Position numbers and translations under genes: made by a program. The notes below the pieces were generated by a model, which saw only the letters and a list, made by a program, of their open reading frames with translations, made no database searches and had not been told where the DNA came from. Positions 22,396-35,744 of a stretch of DNA of 64,000 nt are shown here, piece by piece. The stretch is from Topomyia yanbarensis (Eukaryota > Arthropoda > Insecta > Diptera > Culicidae): NCBI RefSeq assembly GCF_030247195.1, contig NC_080672.1:349678413-349742412 (forward strand), in the 5' to 3' direction. Numbering within the stretch: the stretch's first letter is position 1; each line of letters begins with the position of its first letter.

Positions 22396-25360
22396 ACCGA
22401 CCATTTTGCTAAAGAAATCTTTACCAATTAATGCCGTAACGAGACATAATTTATGAATGGTCTCTTAGGGTGGCATAAACATATTTCGTTTAAATTCTTT
22501 GCCACGCATATTTTTTCGCATAACATTTATTCTCACCTATTTATTTACAATCTGTTTTCCTTTGAACATAACAACTAAAATTCTTGCCATAAAGAATAAC
22601 AGCTTGATTTCGATGGGTGGTCTCCATGGTACATTTTCACGCAATATATCGTATAGCCAATGCCACTAGGGACAATTCCGTCTTGGTTGCGTGAGTGTCG
22701 TTAGACGCCGATGCTTCTTGCAATGTTGACGGCTATAAACATGGATTGTAATACCTAATAACAATAATAATGAGTTTATCGTAATTTAGTAAAGTACAAT
22801 ACAATAAGGGTGACTTGGTTGTCTCTCTTCACAAGATGGCAATCGGAGAGGTAGATGTAACGTGTAGCATTTGTTCTTCACCGGAATAGCGCCATGGGTT
22901 CCGTTCCGTGCAATGTTATGTACGAGACGGGGGTGGATGAGTTCAGTAAATGCCAGTAATGCCACCCTGAAATACTGAATAAATCCTTTGGTTCATGGGC
23001 AGTTAAGCTTCTAATGCTCTACTCAATGTTAAATTTAGTATCCCTAGAAACAATAAAAAAAACTTTTTCCAATTAATCTAATTAATAAACATAATATTTA
23101 TTTGTAGATGCCCAAATCAGCCATGTTCGCTAGAGCACATTCTGCAGTGGTCCCTCCTACTAGTAATGATGCTTGCCAATCAGTTGGCATTGCCACGCTT
23201 GTCTGCCCGCTGCGTCGGTTCCCTATCGACCCAACGCTCGAAAGGACATGAGCACATCCACATAAGGGTGGCCGTTTGGTATGACTCGTCATTCGGTTGT
23301 GGGTTCATTTCCCTGCTTTTATAATAGTCTCATTTTCCTGCCTTTCACTTCTAGACTGAAAAAAGAATACAATGGATTCGGATTTACTCCACCTTCGATG
23401 CTGTGTGTAGCATATATTTCCCCGAGGGTTGTGCATGACGCTCACAAACCGTTCTTTGTAAATACAGAAACTCACAACTGTCGGGAAAATTGAACATCTC
23501 CTTGGCACGGCTGCTATCGCCTTCCTCTTTTGATTTGGTTCTTCATGCTTGAAAGTTTCCCTCTTGACACGACGATTGCCTTTCAATGTTTTTATGTTTC
23601 GTGCTAATATGTTATTTAATCCATAATTTGATTTGGATGGTCGGTGTTTGATATAGCCGAAGCGTAAGTGCTTGAGCATTGGTCCCGTCAGACGGGGCCA
23701 GGTCAGCTTTACCGTCGTCATCTTCGGGGAGTCACTACTACCACTACTACTACAGCTAGTAGGTTCAGTTTCTTTGCGGTTGCTTTCGTTCGAGCTGTTT
23801 TTGTACAGTTTTGTTCATCTCAAGGTCCGATGAAGAAATTAATATAAAACGTGAACTGTGAGGGGGAATCCAGCACGGGTGATGGGGATTGTACAACTAA
23901 TCATTCTGTTGCTGTCTTTTAATGTACTGTAGGTAGAAAATTTGTTTGAAATAACCATTTTTTAAGAGAATTTCGCGATCAGGGCTATAGTTTTGTTAAT
24001 TAAAATTTGTCCACTAATTCCGTGTTTTTTTGTAGATTCTTTAATGAAAAAATGGTACTTATACCATAATAACGAGAAATATAAAAATAGGAACCATACT
24101 GAAGCAGTGCATAGAAATAAGACTTGTCGATCATTTCCTTCCATGAAAAGCAACGCCTTCGTACTTCATTCCGCAGCGGAGCTTGACCTTCTGTTTCAAC
24201 AGATACATACTGATCTCTAAAAAATCTTTCTGACTGACATACGACGAATGGTTTATGACCAGACATTTATCGCTCATGCGAGTTAATAAATCCGGATAAT
24301 TTATCACTTCGACGATGAAAGCTCACATTTTCGTTTGAAAAATTATTAGAACCCACAGAACTTTTCCGGATAAATAAAATGTATTATTTTTTTCGGATTA
24401 GTAAATCCGTCTTGGAATAAGCGAATGAGTTTATTACGGTATTACTTTTGTGCTTTCTACCATGCTGACGCTCATCAAAAACATGACAAAACAAGTCTAT
24501 CCTACTTCGCTGTCGGTTTTCTTGGTAATGAATTGTGCATTTTGAACCTTTTGTTTATTTCTACGAAAATAAAAAAAAATATCACCTGCTCCGTTGTGAA
24601 CAGAAATAATAAGTTAAATTTTATCGGAAAAAAATATTCTCACTCTATTTTCGGAGAGGGAGAATTTTGCGATTCGTTTATCCCGGAAAAGTTGGACTTA
24701 GGATAAGCTCCTTCTCGCTTGAGTGAGTGAGAATTACATTGCCTGCTTAGGAGACCAACGCCTTACCCTCTGAACGTTTGCATGCCTGCTTAATAAAAAA
24801 TACGTTTGCAATTTCATTAGAAAGCAAAAGAGGATTCAAAACAAATTGAAACAATTGGACAGGAATTCTTCGGTCTACGAATCGATTAAAAGAACCTACG
24901 GGAAGAAGGAGTGAGAAAATCCGGCGAAGTAAGACGGACCTGAGACCAGTTTTATATGAATCCTTCAAGATTCTTGTAAAATTGTATTCAGATCATGTTT
25001 CCTTCGTGATTGAATATTACTGTAACACTTCATTACAAAAAAACATAATCATCAACATAATCTTCTCATCCATCCGAATTTTGTAGGATCTTCTCCTGTG
25101 CTTCGACTGGTAGTGTTCAAAAATATGTTATTCGAAACAAAAAACTTATCATATAAACTTATTATATTGATCATCGGAAGGTAAAAATTGACGTATATTG
25201 ATCAAAACTGTTTTTAGCACTTCTGCTGTTTTAGAGAAAAACAGATTGTGAACTACATTTGAGCTAAAAACAGGCTTGAAAGCATTGCAAATCGAGAAAA
25301 TGTTTTATCCCGAGTTCATTCACATTTCACTCCTTTTATATACATATTAATTATCACTTA
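22396..25360. other. long stretch without a recognised gene
   Basis: No convincing coding exon. The minus-strand frame 23721-23305 (138 codons, starting MTTVKLTWPRLTG) is the longest here; it is basic and cysteine-poor, and no domain or family is recognisable. It lacks flanking splice or promoter signals I can support, so I leave it as an unassigned frame. 'Acataatttatgaatggtctc' at about 22447 resembles the terminus of the MITE at 60149. Confidence 0.3.
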
Positions 25361-25364
25361 CCAA

Positions 25365-25485
25365 CCGTCTCAGACATAACAATGCGTATTTCCACCGCAC
25401 ATGAATTTTCCTTCTATCTGGTTACTTGTTCGTTTTATCAACATTAAACAAACAAAATAAAATTAATCAAAATTCTCCCAAATAC
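25365..25485 (+). repeat. dispersed repeat family C fragment
   Basis: 'Cagacataacaatgcgtatttcca' and 'caacattaaacaaacaaaataaa' align with the beginning of the family C copy at 53745-53835. Short and diverged. Confidence 0.4.
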
Positions 25486-26118
25486 GATGAAAAAGTGTCT
25501 GGGACCTGGAGCAGATACTCACATGTTTTCGCACAGATTGTATTGAAATGGACTGTATTGAAGAAATCTCAAAAAATCTTCATGACTGCATGATGATTTG
25601 CTAGCAACATTCGTCTGCGTCGCTATTTATTTAAATCCCTGGATAAGTATTTCACGTCGCATATGATTGGAAGAGTATCACTGTACAAAAAATTTCGAAG
25701 AAAAAATATATGCGACAAACGATTCCTAGCTGCAGATGCAAGCACCAGTTTTTGTCACTTCCGGTACCATAAATCCAATCGGGGCTGTCTGTCGATTTAG
25801 CTAAAATGCTAATGATGTGACCATCAAGCAAACATCTGACAACCACAATTAACCTCCTTCGACTCCAGTTTGCCCTTACCAAACCGTAACGCGGGTAGCG
25901 TCGTGAAGGCTGTCGAACAGAAGTTGATGAGTTCAGTTTGAAGTAACATCATCTGAAGTTGCACCAAATGTACATGATCCAATCCAACATAACTTAAATC
26001 CAACATGCAGACTAGTTGGGATATCGTACATCACTTGACTTACTGTTTTCCATTCACCCACTTTTTGAAACAAATGTTTTACATCACATAAATTAAAAAT
26101 TAAAATTTAATATACTGA
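25486..26118. other. no gene seen
   Basis: Two overlapping minus-strand open frames (about 25650-26006) have no recognisable content. No repeat partner identified. Confidence 0.35.
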
Positions 26119-26119
26119 C

Positions 26120-27745
26120 AAGATTTATGGATTTTCCCTCCCCTAGGCTGAGGGGTTTGACGGTATTGCAAATATCATCGAACATATTGCGTGCATCAGT
26201 GCTAAAGAACCTGACCTGACAGACAATTGCTTTAAGATGGTTATTGCATTACGTCTCGATAGTGGTGCATCGAGGAGACCGAGAGAGCCTATGGGCCTTT
26301 TTTATGTTTTGTGTTTTTTCATACTCTGCACCTGCCCATACCAACGCTCAACCGGTATTCAATTTGTGCATTCATTTCTATTCATTTGGGTAGGCCGGAT
26401 TGGATAAATTAAAGTACAATTAATTTACCGATGCACGAGAATCATCCATTCCCGGTCAGCGTAGCATGATGAAATTCTAGACGAGTTAAAGTAGTTTAAT
26501 TGCATGTTACATGTGTTTTTCTATTATACTTCATTAGTCTGTTTGTTTTGTACTTCTATTAGTTTGCTTTTCCATTACTCATGTATACCCAAATAGTATC
26601 GGTCAATTTATACACTTCTTTGCATCTTTTTTTCTTTATTTGGCATGTTATAATTCCTTTTATTATCATATCTCTATACTATACTCTATTTATACTCATA
26701 TAGGTACAAACGCAGTCCGGTAGTTGAGTAAACGTTGTAGCACCTATAAACTTGCAAACGCGGTCTCAAGCATTAACACACCACTCGCGCGATCATGAAA
26801 CGGTCAATCCGGAAGCCAAACCTAGGTCCTAGCAGGCTATACTCATGCCTTTAGTTTGTCCAATAAAAAATGACACTCATATTCACTAGACAACACGTTG
26901 GAGACATGACGGGAACTCTAGTGATATGGTGAAACTGACTCTCTTGTACCATCTGTACCATACACTAAAAATTCAGCATCAGATTCACGGTCCGCGTGCG
27001 ATCATTCAAGAATACACACCGCATGATTATAAAATCGTAATTATACACGCAAAGTAACATACATGTGACAAACCCGTTAACATGCAAATGCTTGAGCCCT
27101 TCGCGACCATTCACGGTACCTACACCCGCGATCTCGCAAACATGATAGCGTCCCGGTGATCAGGTGAACGTCTCAACGCTCATAAATTTTCAAACGCGGT
27201 CCCAAGCGTGCACCAAGAAACTCCCGCGCTCGCACTATAATGAATCGATCACTTCCGGTAGTTTCTATCCTTGGTATCAGCAGACGAGGTTCATGCCTTC
27301 AATTGGACCAAATAAAAAAGAAAGCTTTCATATCCATTAGACAACACCTTCCATGGCGACATAACGGGGAGCTGGAAGGTCTCACTCTCTTTTAGCATCT
27401 GAGCTGTACACCAAAAATTAAGTATTACATTTACGGTCCGCGTGCGATCATCCAAGAATACACGCGAATATGCGAAAGGCACACGGTTAGAAAATCGAAT
27501 TTATGCACGCGAAATTACGTACACGTTAGCACACGCGATATACAAACACACACGCGATTGAACACGTTAACGTACAAATGCTCGAGCCCTTCGCGATGAT
27601 ACACGCAATTTAAGTCTCTACGCCCGCACATATCTAAACCGTGCAATGAATATCACATTTATAATCACTGCCCGCTGCAATTGACCTTAAGTAGTGTTCT
27701 AGTGGGTGACATTTCCCGTCTCGTCTCTCGAAAAAGAAAACAAAA
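26120..27745 (+). repeat. dispersed repeat family A, long copy with duplicated core
   Basis: The copy starts near TGAGGGGTTTGACGGTATTG, then 'agatggttattgcattacgtctcgatagtggtgcatcgaggagaccgagag', 'ggattggataaatta' and 'catccattcccggtcagcgtagcatgatgaaa'. The core is present twice in tandem: 'cggtccgcgtgcgatcat' occurs at 26988 and 27434, and 'cgagccct/tgagccct tcgcga' at 27091 and 27581, a period of about 450-490 bp. It ends 'gtgggtgacatttcccgtctcgtctc' followed by an A-rich tail. No open frame is conserved between copies. Confidence 0.7.
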
Positions 27746-28165
27746 AAAGGGATTCAGTTTGGTATTTTTAACACTGTAGATAGCAATGATATTTCATTAC
27801 GCTCAACTAGGTAAGATTATAAAGAATGAAAGGAATATTAGACTGCATGATTTTTTTTTATTGTGACAAAGTGGGGCAGCTACCATCGCACAAGTTCATT
27901 TTTATCGAAATAACGCAAAAACTCGTGCGTGCATGTACCGATTATTCGGATGTGTCGCGATACTTTAAAGATTTTATCAATCCTGACATATCCTGCAGTA
28001 TCAAGAACATCACAGCACAGTGAAAAGGATTAAACACAATATCTGCCAGAACACTCTTCGAACAAGCCACAGCAATTTGGTCTCCTCAGCAAAATTGTGT
28101 ATTTGGCACAATAAAAAAAAGTCTGAACATTGTAATCACAAGAAATAAAAAAAAAAGTTGGGTTA
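27746..28165. other. no gene seen
   Basis: AT-rich sequence containing one 65-codon frame (27826-28023) without recognisable content. Confidence 0.35.
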
Positions 28166-28169
28166 GAAA

Positions 28170-28870
28170 ATTTGGCTTCCGTTATAGGAAACATCCCATA
28201 AATCGATAACTTAAAGCGTTAGGGAAAAGATTTCTTCAGCAGAATTGATGGACACTCTTCTACAACTTTCTCGAAGACATTCATGTGCTATCTCGTTTCG
28301 GTTAAAAATTAGAATTTTTACAACCTACCACTGTGCACAGTTGCGGACCATGGGTATCGCTCAATATAGCTGGTAAACACCATAGAAACCCATTCGTTGT
28401 TACAATGTCGTATAGAACCATAGCACAGTGGTCCCAAAGAGCAATAAAGGGGTTTTTTTTAGATTGCGTCAAAACGGTTGACTTTAGCAATATGGCGTCT
28501 TTGAGAAAGTTTCTTGGAGTAGAATTCTCCTTCTTTTTGTCTAATTGGATTCATGATTAACCCTTCTAATAGTGAGTTACGAAATTTATTTTCTTCAATA
28601 ATTCAGACAGAGAAATAATTACTTCAGCAAAGTTGTAGAGAAACTCGTTACAAACATTTTACCTGAAGACTTCAACTCTCTGTCTTTTAAGATTTTTGAG
28701 ATATGGGACATTATTTGTAAAAGGCCCCTTAAAACCAGGTTTATCATCATAAGTTTTCTTCTAGATTTTTTCCATTATATAAATGTTCTGGAACATTGTT
28801 TGGACTATTAAACTGCATTACTTTGCCGAAGACGGAAACTTGCTATCGCTAGTATGTGTGGAGATATTCA
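28170..28870. repeat. probable dispersed repeat related to the 51.5 kb foldback
   Basis: 'Cataaatcgataactt', 'ttcttcagcagaatt', 'ctacaactttctcgaagacat' and 'tatctcgttt' follow in the same order and spacing as blocks in one arm of the foldback at 51534-52294 ('tataaatcgataacctt', 'aactttgtcgaagacacc', 'ctacctcgt'). Sequence identity is modest. Non-coding. Confidence 0.35.
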
Positions 28871-31318
28871 CGTTTTTTGATTGAAAATAGCTCTTTTTCC
28901 AATGCCGATAACATTTAAACGGGCAAAAACAGGCAAACCACTTTGTAAACAAATTAAAGTGCAAGAAAAGCACAACAAATGCTGGAAAAATCAGATCTCC
29001 CCAAGGCGGCCCTCTATGGAAATACTAGAGATGTGCATAGTTCGACACCACATGACCATCAAAGTTACTTGTTGTATGTTTTGCTGCCACTAAGCTACAC
29101 AAGGTAACGATTGAAACCTTTTTTAAATTTTAATAAAAAATTTAAAATATGAACATATTGACTTTTTTCCAAGCTACGCCAGTGTTGCCAGTGACGCGGT
29201 ACCATCAAATAGAAACACCATATAACACCAGTTGTTTTCTCGCTTCAAAATACTTAATTTTAGTGTCAGTTTTCAGTTGTAAAGATTTATTAACTATGTC
29301 ACGGTGCTCATTCACTTTTTTCTTCACCTGAAGCCGTTACGGTTGGCGGGCAATCCAATCGCCACGGAGATTTGTTTTTGTAGGGTAAATGGATTCATTT
29401 CTGGTTACAGGTTTGTGGTGTTTACCAAATGCAATATGAATCTAGTGTGCTTTTTTTTTTGTTTTCCCACTATAGAGTAAATAAACAACTACTACTGAGT
29501 TGTCTTCCTTAACTATTGATTCGTTCATGAACGTCGAGGTATCATAAACACATTGAAATTTCTATTTGAAAGTTGTAAATGTTCATTAGAAAGGACATAC
29601 GAGTTTTCTTATCGGAGAGCAGAGCATCCAGCAGTACAACAAACTGGCCTGGATTAGGTGCCGTTACCCTACACTCTCTCACTGCAGTTGTGGTCGTCGT
29701 CGTCATTCCCTGACGGATATTGCTGTTAGGGCTGCTATGTTGCGCTGTGGCTGCTGGTATTTACACAACGAAAGTCAGCTCGAACAAGTCGTTAATATGC
29801 CTCTTGGAATGTATATTCATTCTGGTAGTTTTTTTTCCATGTCACTTGTGTTTCTGTCTCCGTTTGCTCGGTTCAGTGAAATGCTTCTGCTTTGGCATTG
29901 GGGTTGGTATTGTTTCGGCTTTTGCAGCTTAGTATACCAACTTCCCACCACACTACAACATTCTCTGTGAAGCAGCGACAAAGAGAAGAAGATATCAGGG
30001 AAAAAAAGTGAAATAAAATGTGTCTCCTTTTCGTTGCTTTCCACGCTCGGTATGAACGATATGTTGGCAGTGTTTTATTTTGTCATTATAGCGATTTTTC
30101 GTCTGTTGTAGGTTCATTTTCGACTGCTTTTGTTCGTTATCTTGAGATTTGTTTTGCTTCTTGTCGCTGCAGTAATAAAGACGTGATGAATATTTCGTTG
30201 GTTGTATAAATAACTGCTTGAAGTTGTCACATTTAGCGTGACAAATATGTCTGTTTCTTCTCGCGCCCTAGCCATTAGCGGTACTTAATCCCGCTTTGTA
30301 CCTACTACCGATCCTGATTGGGTGTGGGAGCTTTCGATTTATGTCATTGATGTCATGTTTCTGTGTTTTTAAGTAGCCCTCGGCAGTTTTCGAACATTTT
30401 ATTCGGATCACGAACATCATCATGGCAAATGACAATAAAGTTTTGGAATATTTTTACCATTAATTTAAGGTGTTACATACATTTGTCTGAAAACCGTAAT
30501 CTGATCAAATCAACCATCGTTGCAAGTCGATGCTGTATTATGACGTGTGCAACACTATATTTCTTCAAAAATTAGTTACATAATTGCAAATTCTGTGCAC
30601 CAGCGATTATCAGATTTATTTTGTTTGAGCATTCAAAGATGTCTTAAAATGATATTTAATTATTTATAATGGCTTGTAATTATAACATATATGCTGAGTT
30701 TCTAGCTTAGCATTTTCTTGCCTAATCACAAGATATTTAACGTCTCCCTGCGACGTGTAATTTAAGAGAGCGAAAAATACTATGTATTGCGAACAGGTGA
30801 TTGTCGAAAGCAGTAAAGTTCACTACTATTGCGAAAGGTATTAGTTCCATTGCAAAATGCACTGTTCTTACGGTAGCACGATTTTTCCTTATTGCGCGAT
30901 TTTTGCGGATTCGGCATGGTTGCATGCTTTCAGATTTCATGTATCGTGACCATGGAATTTAGACGCGGATTGCGTTTCTGTAGTGCTAATTGAATATACA
31001 TAATAATTTCGCTTTCAATGTTCGTGTGTGAAATAACATTTTTAAACGAAGCATTGTTTACAAGTCCGTTGCATCCTGATTTTCAATCGTAACCAAAACC
31101 TGTTATCTTTCATCTTATACATGAATTGATTTCAATGTATATTGTTATACAGTTTTTCACTGAAGCTTGTTCCTTTTATAAAAATATTTGAGAATTTCAT
31201 ATCCTACAAACACTGAATGCGACAGCAAGTCTAGGAAAACTTTCCGGCGTGTAAATAGTATCTTTGGGAGAAAATTTCCTAGCAGTTTATTAGTAAACCA
31301 TGAATAGTGTTTCGACTT
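28871..31318. other. no gene recognised
   Basis: No family-level match in any frame. Bases 29600-30000 are slightly GC-richer with short overlapping frames; a pyrimidine tract ends in CTGCAG near 29687 but no matching exon or donor is evident. Confidence 0.3.
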
Positions 31319-31319
31319 C

Positions 31320-31570
31320 GTCTCATCAGAATCTGGCAATAACCTAGCACCAGATTAACTAAATTAAGTATGGAATTTGTATTCCGACTTCATCTCATCA
31401 GAATCTAACACTAACTTAGTGCCAGTACTAAGGTAGCGCCGGATTGGCGCTAGCTTCAAAAAAAATGGAGACACTACTTGTCCTGAGCAAACCCCTAGTC
31501 CAGTGTGATGTCCTGTATGAAAAGGAGTTCATTTTAAGCTGATCAGAACTAGTGAAATTAAATGAAAGAT
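31320..31570 (+). repeat. dispersed repeat family D, copy 2
   Basis: 'Gacttcatctcatcagaatc', 'acactaacttagtgcc', 'ggattggcgctagctt', 'cccctagtccagtgtgatgtcc' and 'gaaaaggag' match 9430-9590 in order. The 'cgacttcgtctcatcagaatctgg' motif also occurs a second time just upstream at 31314. Confidence 0.55.
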
Positions 31571-33129
31571 AATTAAAAGATGAAAACTCCCTTTGAAAAT
31601 TTTATGCAACAAACGTGTTTTTGGCAGAGCCTTGGTATGCTATTTTCTAACACGTTGCCGAATATACCAATCCTAAATAATGAATCATTTGCAAAAAAAA
31701 ATGAATTTTATATCTAACTACTAGATTAAATTTTTAATCCCAAAGTTGAGGGGTTTGACGGTATTTCAAACATCAGCAGGCATATTGCGTGCATCAGCGC
31801 TAAAGAACAACTACTTTAAGATGGTTATTGCATTACACCTCGATAGTGGTGCATCGAGGAGACCGAGAGGGCTTATGCGCCTTTTTTATGTTCTATGTTT
31901 CTTCATACTCTGCACCTGCGCATACAAACGCTCAACCACTGGTCTCTGCGTGGTGATGTGGCCGACTGGCGGGTCGTCGTGCATTGATTTTTGCTGTGTG
32001 TCGTGGTTGCAAATATTGTTCCACAATTTGATGGCGGTATTCGTGGACAGGGCTCACAGTGGGAGTCATTGTGTGTCCATTTATCGGTCGAATTCGTCAT
32101 CGTGCATATACTATTTAAATTAATTTAATAACTCAAATAATTTAATAAATACATAAGTAGAAACATATTAGTTGTAGCTTTGTAATAATCGTAGTTTTTC
32201 GTACTAGTGTACAATTGTTATGTGCTAGTCGTATGTCTATCTATGTATGTGTTCGTCTGAGTATTAGTGGCAGTTGGGTCAGGGAATGGATATGATAGAA
32301 TAGTGACTAATACTTCTGGTGATCAATTTGTGCATTTGGTTATATTCATTCGGGAAGGTTGGATTGGATAAATTAAGGTACAATTAGTTTACCGACGCAC
32401 GCGAATCATCCATTCCCGGTCAGCATAGCATGATGAAAGTCCAACAGAATGCAATTATCGTTAATAGCAAATAAACAACATTTGCACGAGTTAAAGTAGT
32501 TTGTATGTTACATGTGTTTTTATATTCAACTTCATTATTTGTTCTTTTGTACATCTATTAGTTTGCTTTTCCATTACTCATGTATACCAAAATAGTATCG
32601 GTCAATTTATCCACTTCTAATCATACTCTTTGCATCTTTTTTTTTTCTTTATTCGGCATGCTATGATTCCTTTTATTAGTATACTCTATACTATACTATA
32701 CTCTATATATTCATATAGGAACAACCGTACAAACGGTCGTGTCCTTCGCGATAACATAAACCTGGTCACAAACGCGACCATGCAATCGCAATCCTCTACA
32801 CATACGGTCGCGATTTTGCCAACATTAGAACACCCCGGTAGTTAAGTAAACGTAACACCTATAAACTTACAAACGCGGTCTCAAAGATTAACCCACCACT
32901 CGCGCGATCTTGAAACAGCCACGTCCGGAAGTCCAACCGTGGTCCTAGCAGCCTATACTAATGCCTCCAGTTGAACCAACCACAAATTATGCTCATGTTC
33001 ACTAAACAATACGTTCCATGGTGACATGACCTGGAACGCTAGTGATATGGGGAGACTGACTCTCTTCTAGCATCTGTACCATACACTAAAAATTAAGCAT
33101 TAGATTAACGGTCCGCGCGCGATCATTAA

Positions 33130-34836
33130 CCCTTGTGACGGCAAGCTAAAATCCTAACATTAAAGGGCAAGCCGGGCCTCTCAGGCCCGTCTAAATTCAA
33201 GCTCCTTTTTGCCGTTCTCATATAGAAAGGTTATGCAATCGGTCGAAATTTCGACTTTTTAACCGAGACCCGCAGGGCCAAATCTCTTATACCATTCGAC
33301 TCAGTTCGTCGAGATCGTAAAATATCTGTATGTGTGTGTATGTGTGTTTGTATGTATGGATGTATGTATGTGGCAAACAATCTCACCGATTTTTCTCAGA
33401 GGTGGCTGCACCGATCTGTACAAATTTTGTCTCAAATGAAAGGTACAGCTTTCCCATCGATCGCTATTAATTTTATTATTGATCCGACTTTCGGTTCTGG
33501 AGTTACGTGTTGAAGAGTACAATCACACAGCAAATTTCCATAGAAACTGATACTACCATTATGTCCAAATGATGCAATATATATTAAAATATGTGCAACA
33601 TTACTTGGCTTTGCATGTCTAGATCATTAATGACCCACCGAAGGCACTTCGACCACATTGGCCAGCTATGGCGGTTCTTGATGCCTTGGGGGAACTTACC
33701 ATGTTCCTAAGATAATGTCATACCTATTTCTCAGCGAATTCTTTACCGATTTTTACAAACTTGGTTTCAAATGAAAGGTACAGCATTCCCATTGGCTGCT
33801 GTTGAATTACTAATTGATCCGACTTCCGGTTCCGGAATTACAGGATGATGAGTACAAACAATAAGCAAATCCCGATTTCAGCGTATAAGGCGATGGATGC
33901 AAAAAGATCAAATTTTTTCCAAAAGGTGAGTACTCGGAAGATCACGTTGACTGTCGATTGGTTCTGAGCTCTATTTCGTTTGAACACGACCAATAAATGC
34001 TTCTGGGTTGCTATTAATTTCTTTTGATGCATAACTGGAGTACATATTCAGATTTCTCTTCCGAGTCTGCATCAGATTCATTGTCGGAAGCAATATCATT
34101 CACATCTTCTTCCTCGCTTTGCAAATCAGTTTCGGAATCGTCTGCTGTTGAATTTGCTCGAATTTCTTCCATTATTTCAGATTCTTTGAGACGATTGAAA
34201 ACATGGGCATATCATCTTATAGCCGTTTAAATATTTTGTTGCTTTTAGATCCTACAATTTGAATAATTACGACAACTATAACACAGAGAATAGACAAAAA
34301 ATAGACAATAACGACAGAGTTAGGTTATGTTGCATCCAAATAATTGTCAAGTAGACCACAGTGGGTGAAATAAAAGTATTTACCCAAAAAAATATGACAC
34401 ACGTCATTGTCGTATGCTATTTTTACAAGAAATGTATAGAATTCGCTCAAACTTTCAAGATTTTTTTCTTATAAGAAAAGGTAAAAAGATAAAATCAATC
34501 AAAACATGAAAAAAATCCCTGCTAATATGAAGATGAACTCATCAAAATGTTTTTTTTCATATAAATATTAATGTATAAAACCCGTGGTATTCCTAATAAA
34601 TATTGCATGCACACCGGGCCTGCCAGGCCCGGCTTGCCTTTTTGTGCAAGTAAAAAATTCAAACATTGCTGCCCATTACTCCATAGATGAAAATTTCACA
34701 ATTCTTTATTTTTGTTATAGATTTCAAAGCTACTTATAAAAATTTCCAATCCCAAGCTTATACTACATACACATTTTTTTGTAACTAAAAAATTGTAACG
34801 TGCCGGGCCTCTGAGACCCGGTTGCCTTTTTGAGGG
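33130..34836. mobile_element. piggyBac-type non-autonomous element, 1.7 kb
   Basis: Both sides are flanked by TTAA (33126-33129 and 34837-34840), and the ends are CCCTTGTGACGGCAAG and CTTTTTGAGGG, giving the TTAA|CCCT...AGGG|TTAA form of piggyBac elements. GGGCAAGCCGGGCCTC near 33162 is repeated inverted at 34801-34825 and again near 34615. The homologous empty site exists in the family A copy near 27006 (GATCATTCAAGAATAC), which confirms the insertion. No transposase is encoded. It carries a family E segment inside (about 33200-33860). Confidence 0.8.
33200..33860 (+). repeat. culicine interspersed repeat (family E) segment
   Basis: AGAAAGGTTATGCAATCGGT, 'tttttaaccgagacccgcagggcc', 'ttcgactcagttcgtcgagatc', a TG-rich microsatellite (33327-33372), and then two copies of 'ctcaaatgaaaggtacag...gatccgactttcggttc' (near 33432 and 33768) follow the layout of the abundant mosquito repeat also seen inverted at 6618-7335. 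Confidence 0.65.
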
Positions 34837-34997
34837 TTAAAAAATACACACAACATGATTATAAAATCGAAATTATACCCGCAAAGTCACATACACGTGA
34901 CAAACACGTTAATATACAAATACTTGAGCCCTTCGCGACCATCCACGGCACCTACACCCGCGATCTCGTAAACATGATAACATCCCGGTGAATGTGT

Positions 34998-35061
34998 GTC
35001 TTATAAATTTTCAGTCTTATAAATTTTCAGTCTTATAAATTTTCAGTCTTATAAATTTTCA
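34998..35061 (+). repeat. four exact copies of a 16-bp unit
   Basis: GTCTTATAAATTTTCA is repeated four times head to tail without mismatch, inside the family A core. Other family A copies have a single 'cataaattttca' at this place, so the array is a local expansion. Confidence 0.95.
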
Positions 35062-35744
35062 AACGCGGTCTCAAGCGTCAACCTAAAAACTCCCGCGGTC
35101 GCACGATCATGAATCGGTAACTTCCGGATGTTTCTATCCTTGATATCAGCAGACTAGGTCCATACCTTCAATTGGATTAATTAAATTAAGAAAGCTCTCA
35201 TATCCACTGGACACCACGTTACATGGCGACATGATCGAGAATGTGAATACACCGAAAACTATCAGAATGACGGTCCGCGTGACCATCCAAGAACGCATGC
35301 ATGTATAGGAATGGCCACGCGGTTATAAAATCCAATCTTGCACACTACGAAGTCACATGAACGCGAGCACACGTGACAAACACGTTAACATACGAACGCT
35401 TAAGCCCTTCGCGATGAACAACGCACACCTACTAACACCTGGTAATAAGGAGTCAAATGCACACGCGATCGAACACGTTAACGTACAAATCCTCTAGCTC
35501 TTTGCGATGATACACGCGATCGTGAGTCCCTACGGCCACACATACCTGAACCGTAAAATGAATATCATATTCAGAATCACGGCCCGCTACAATTGGCCTA
35601 AAGCAGTGTTTTAGTGGGCGACATTGCCTGTCTCGTCTGCAAATTGTAGTATGTGATTCTGATGGGGAGCCCTTCCGAGAACCTAGCTCTACAACTCCAG
35701 TAGGACAACTCTCAAAAAAAAAACTTTTTCTCCGATAAGTTCTC

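Larger units (their letters stand above)
31735..35725 (+). repeat. dispersed repeat family A, longest copy, split by a TTAA element
   Basis: This copy opens at 31748 with GAGGGGTTTGACGGTATTTC and contains the 'catcgaggagaccgagagggc' block, an extra block of about 200 bp at 31935-32110, and the 'cggattggataaatta...cattcccggtcagcatagcatgatgaaag' block. The core follows, with a second core unit about 476 bp further on (anchors at 34923 and 35399). The end is 'cgagaacctagctctacaactcc' and an A-run at 35714-35722. Bases 33130-34836 are a later insertion. No conserved open frame was found. Confidence 0.7.

Noticed and set aside
23305..23721. 138-codon minus-strand frame as a gene
   Set aside because: No recognisable domain, no supporting splice or promoter signals, and unremarkable composition. 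A similarity search would be decisive; no hit would confirm rejection.
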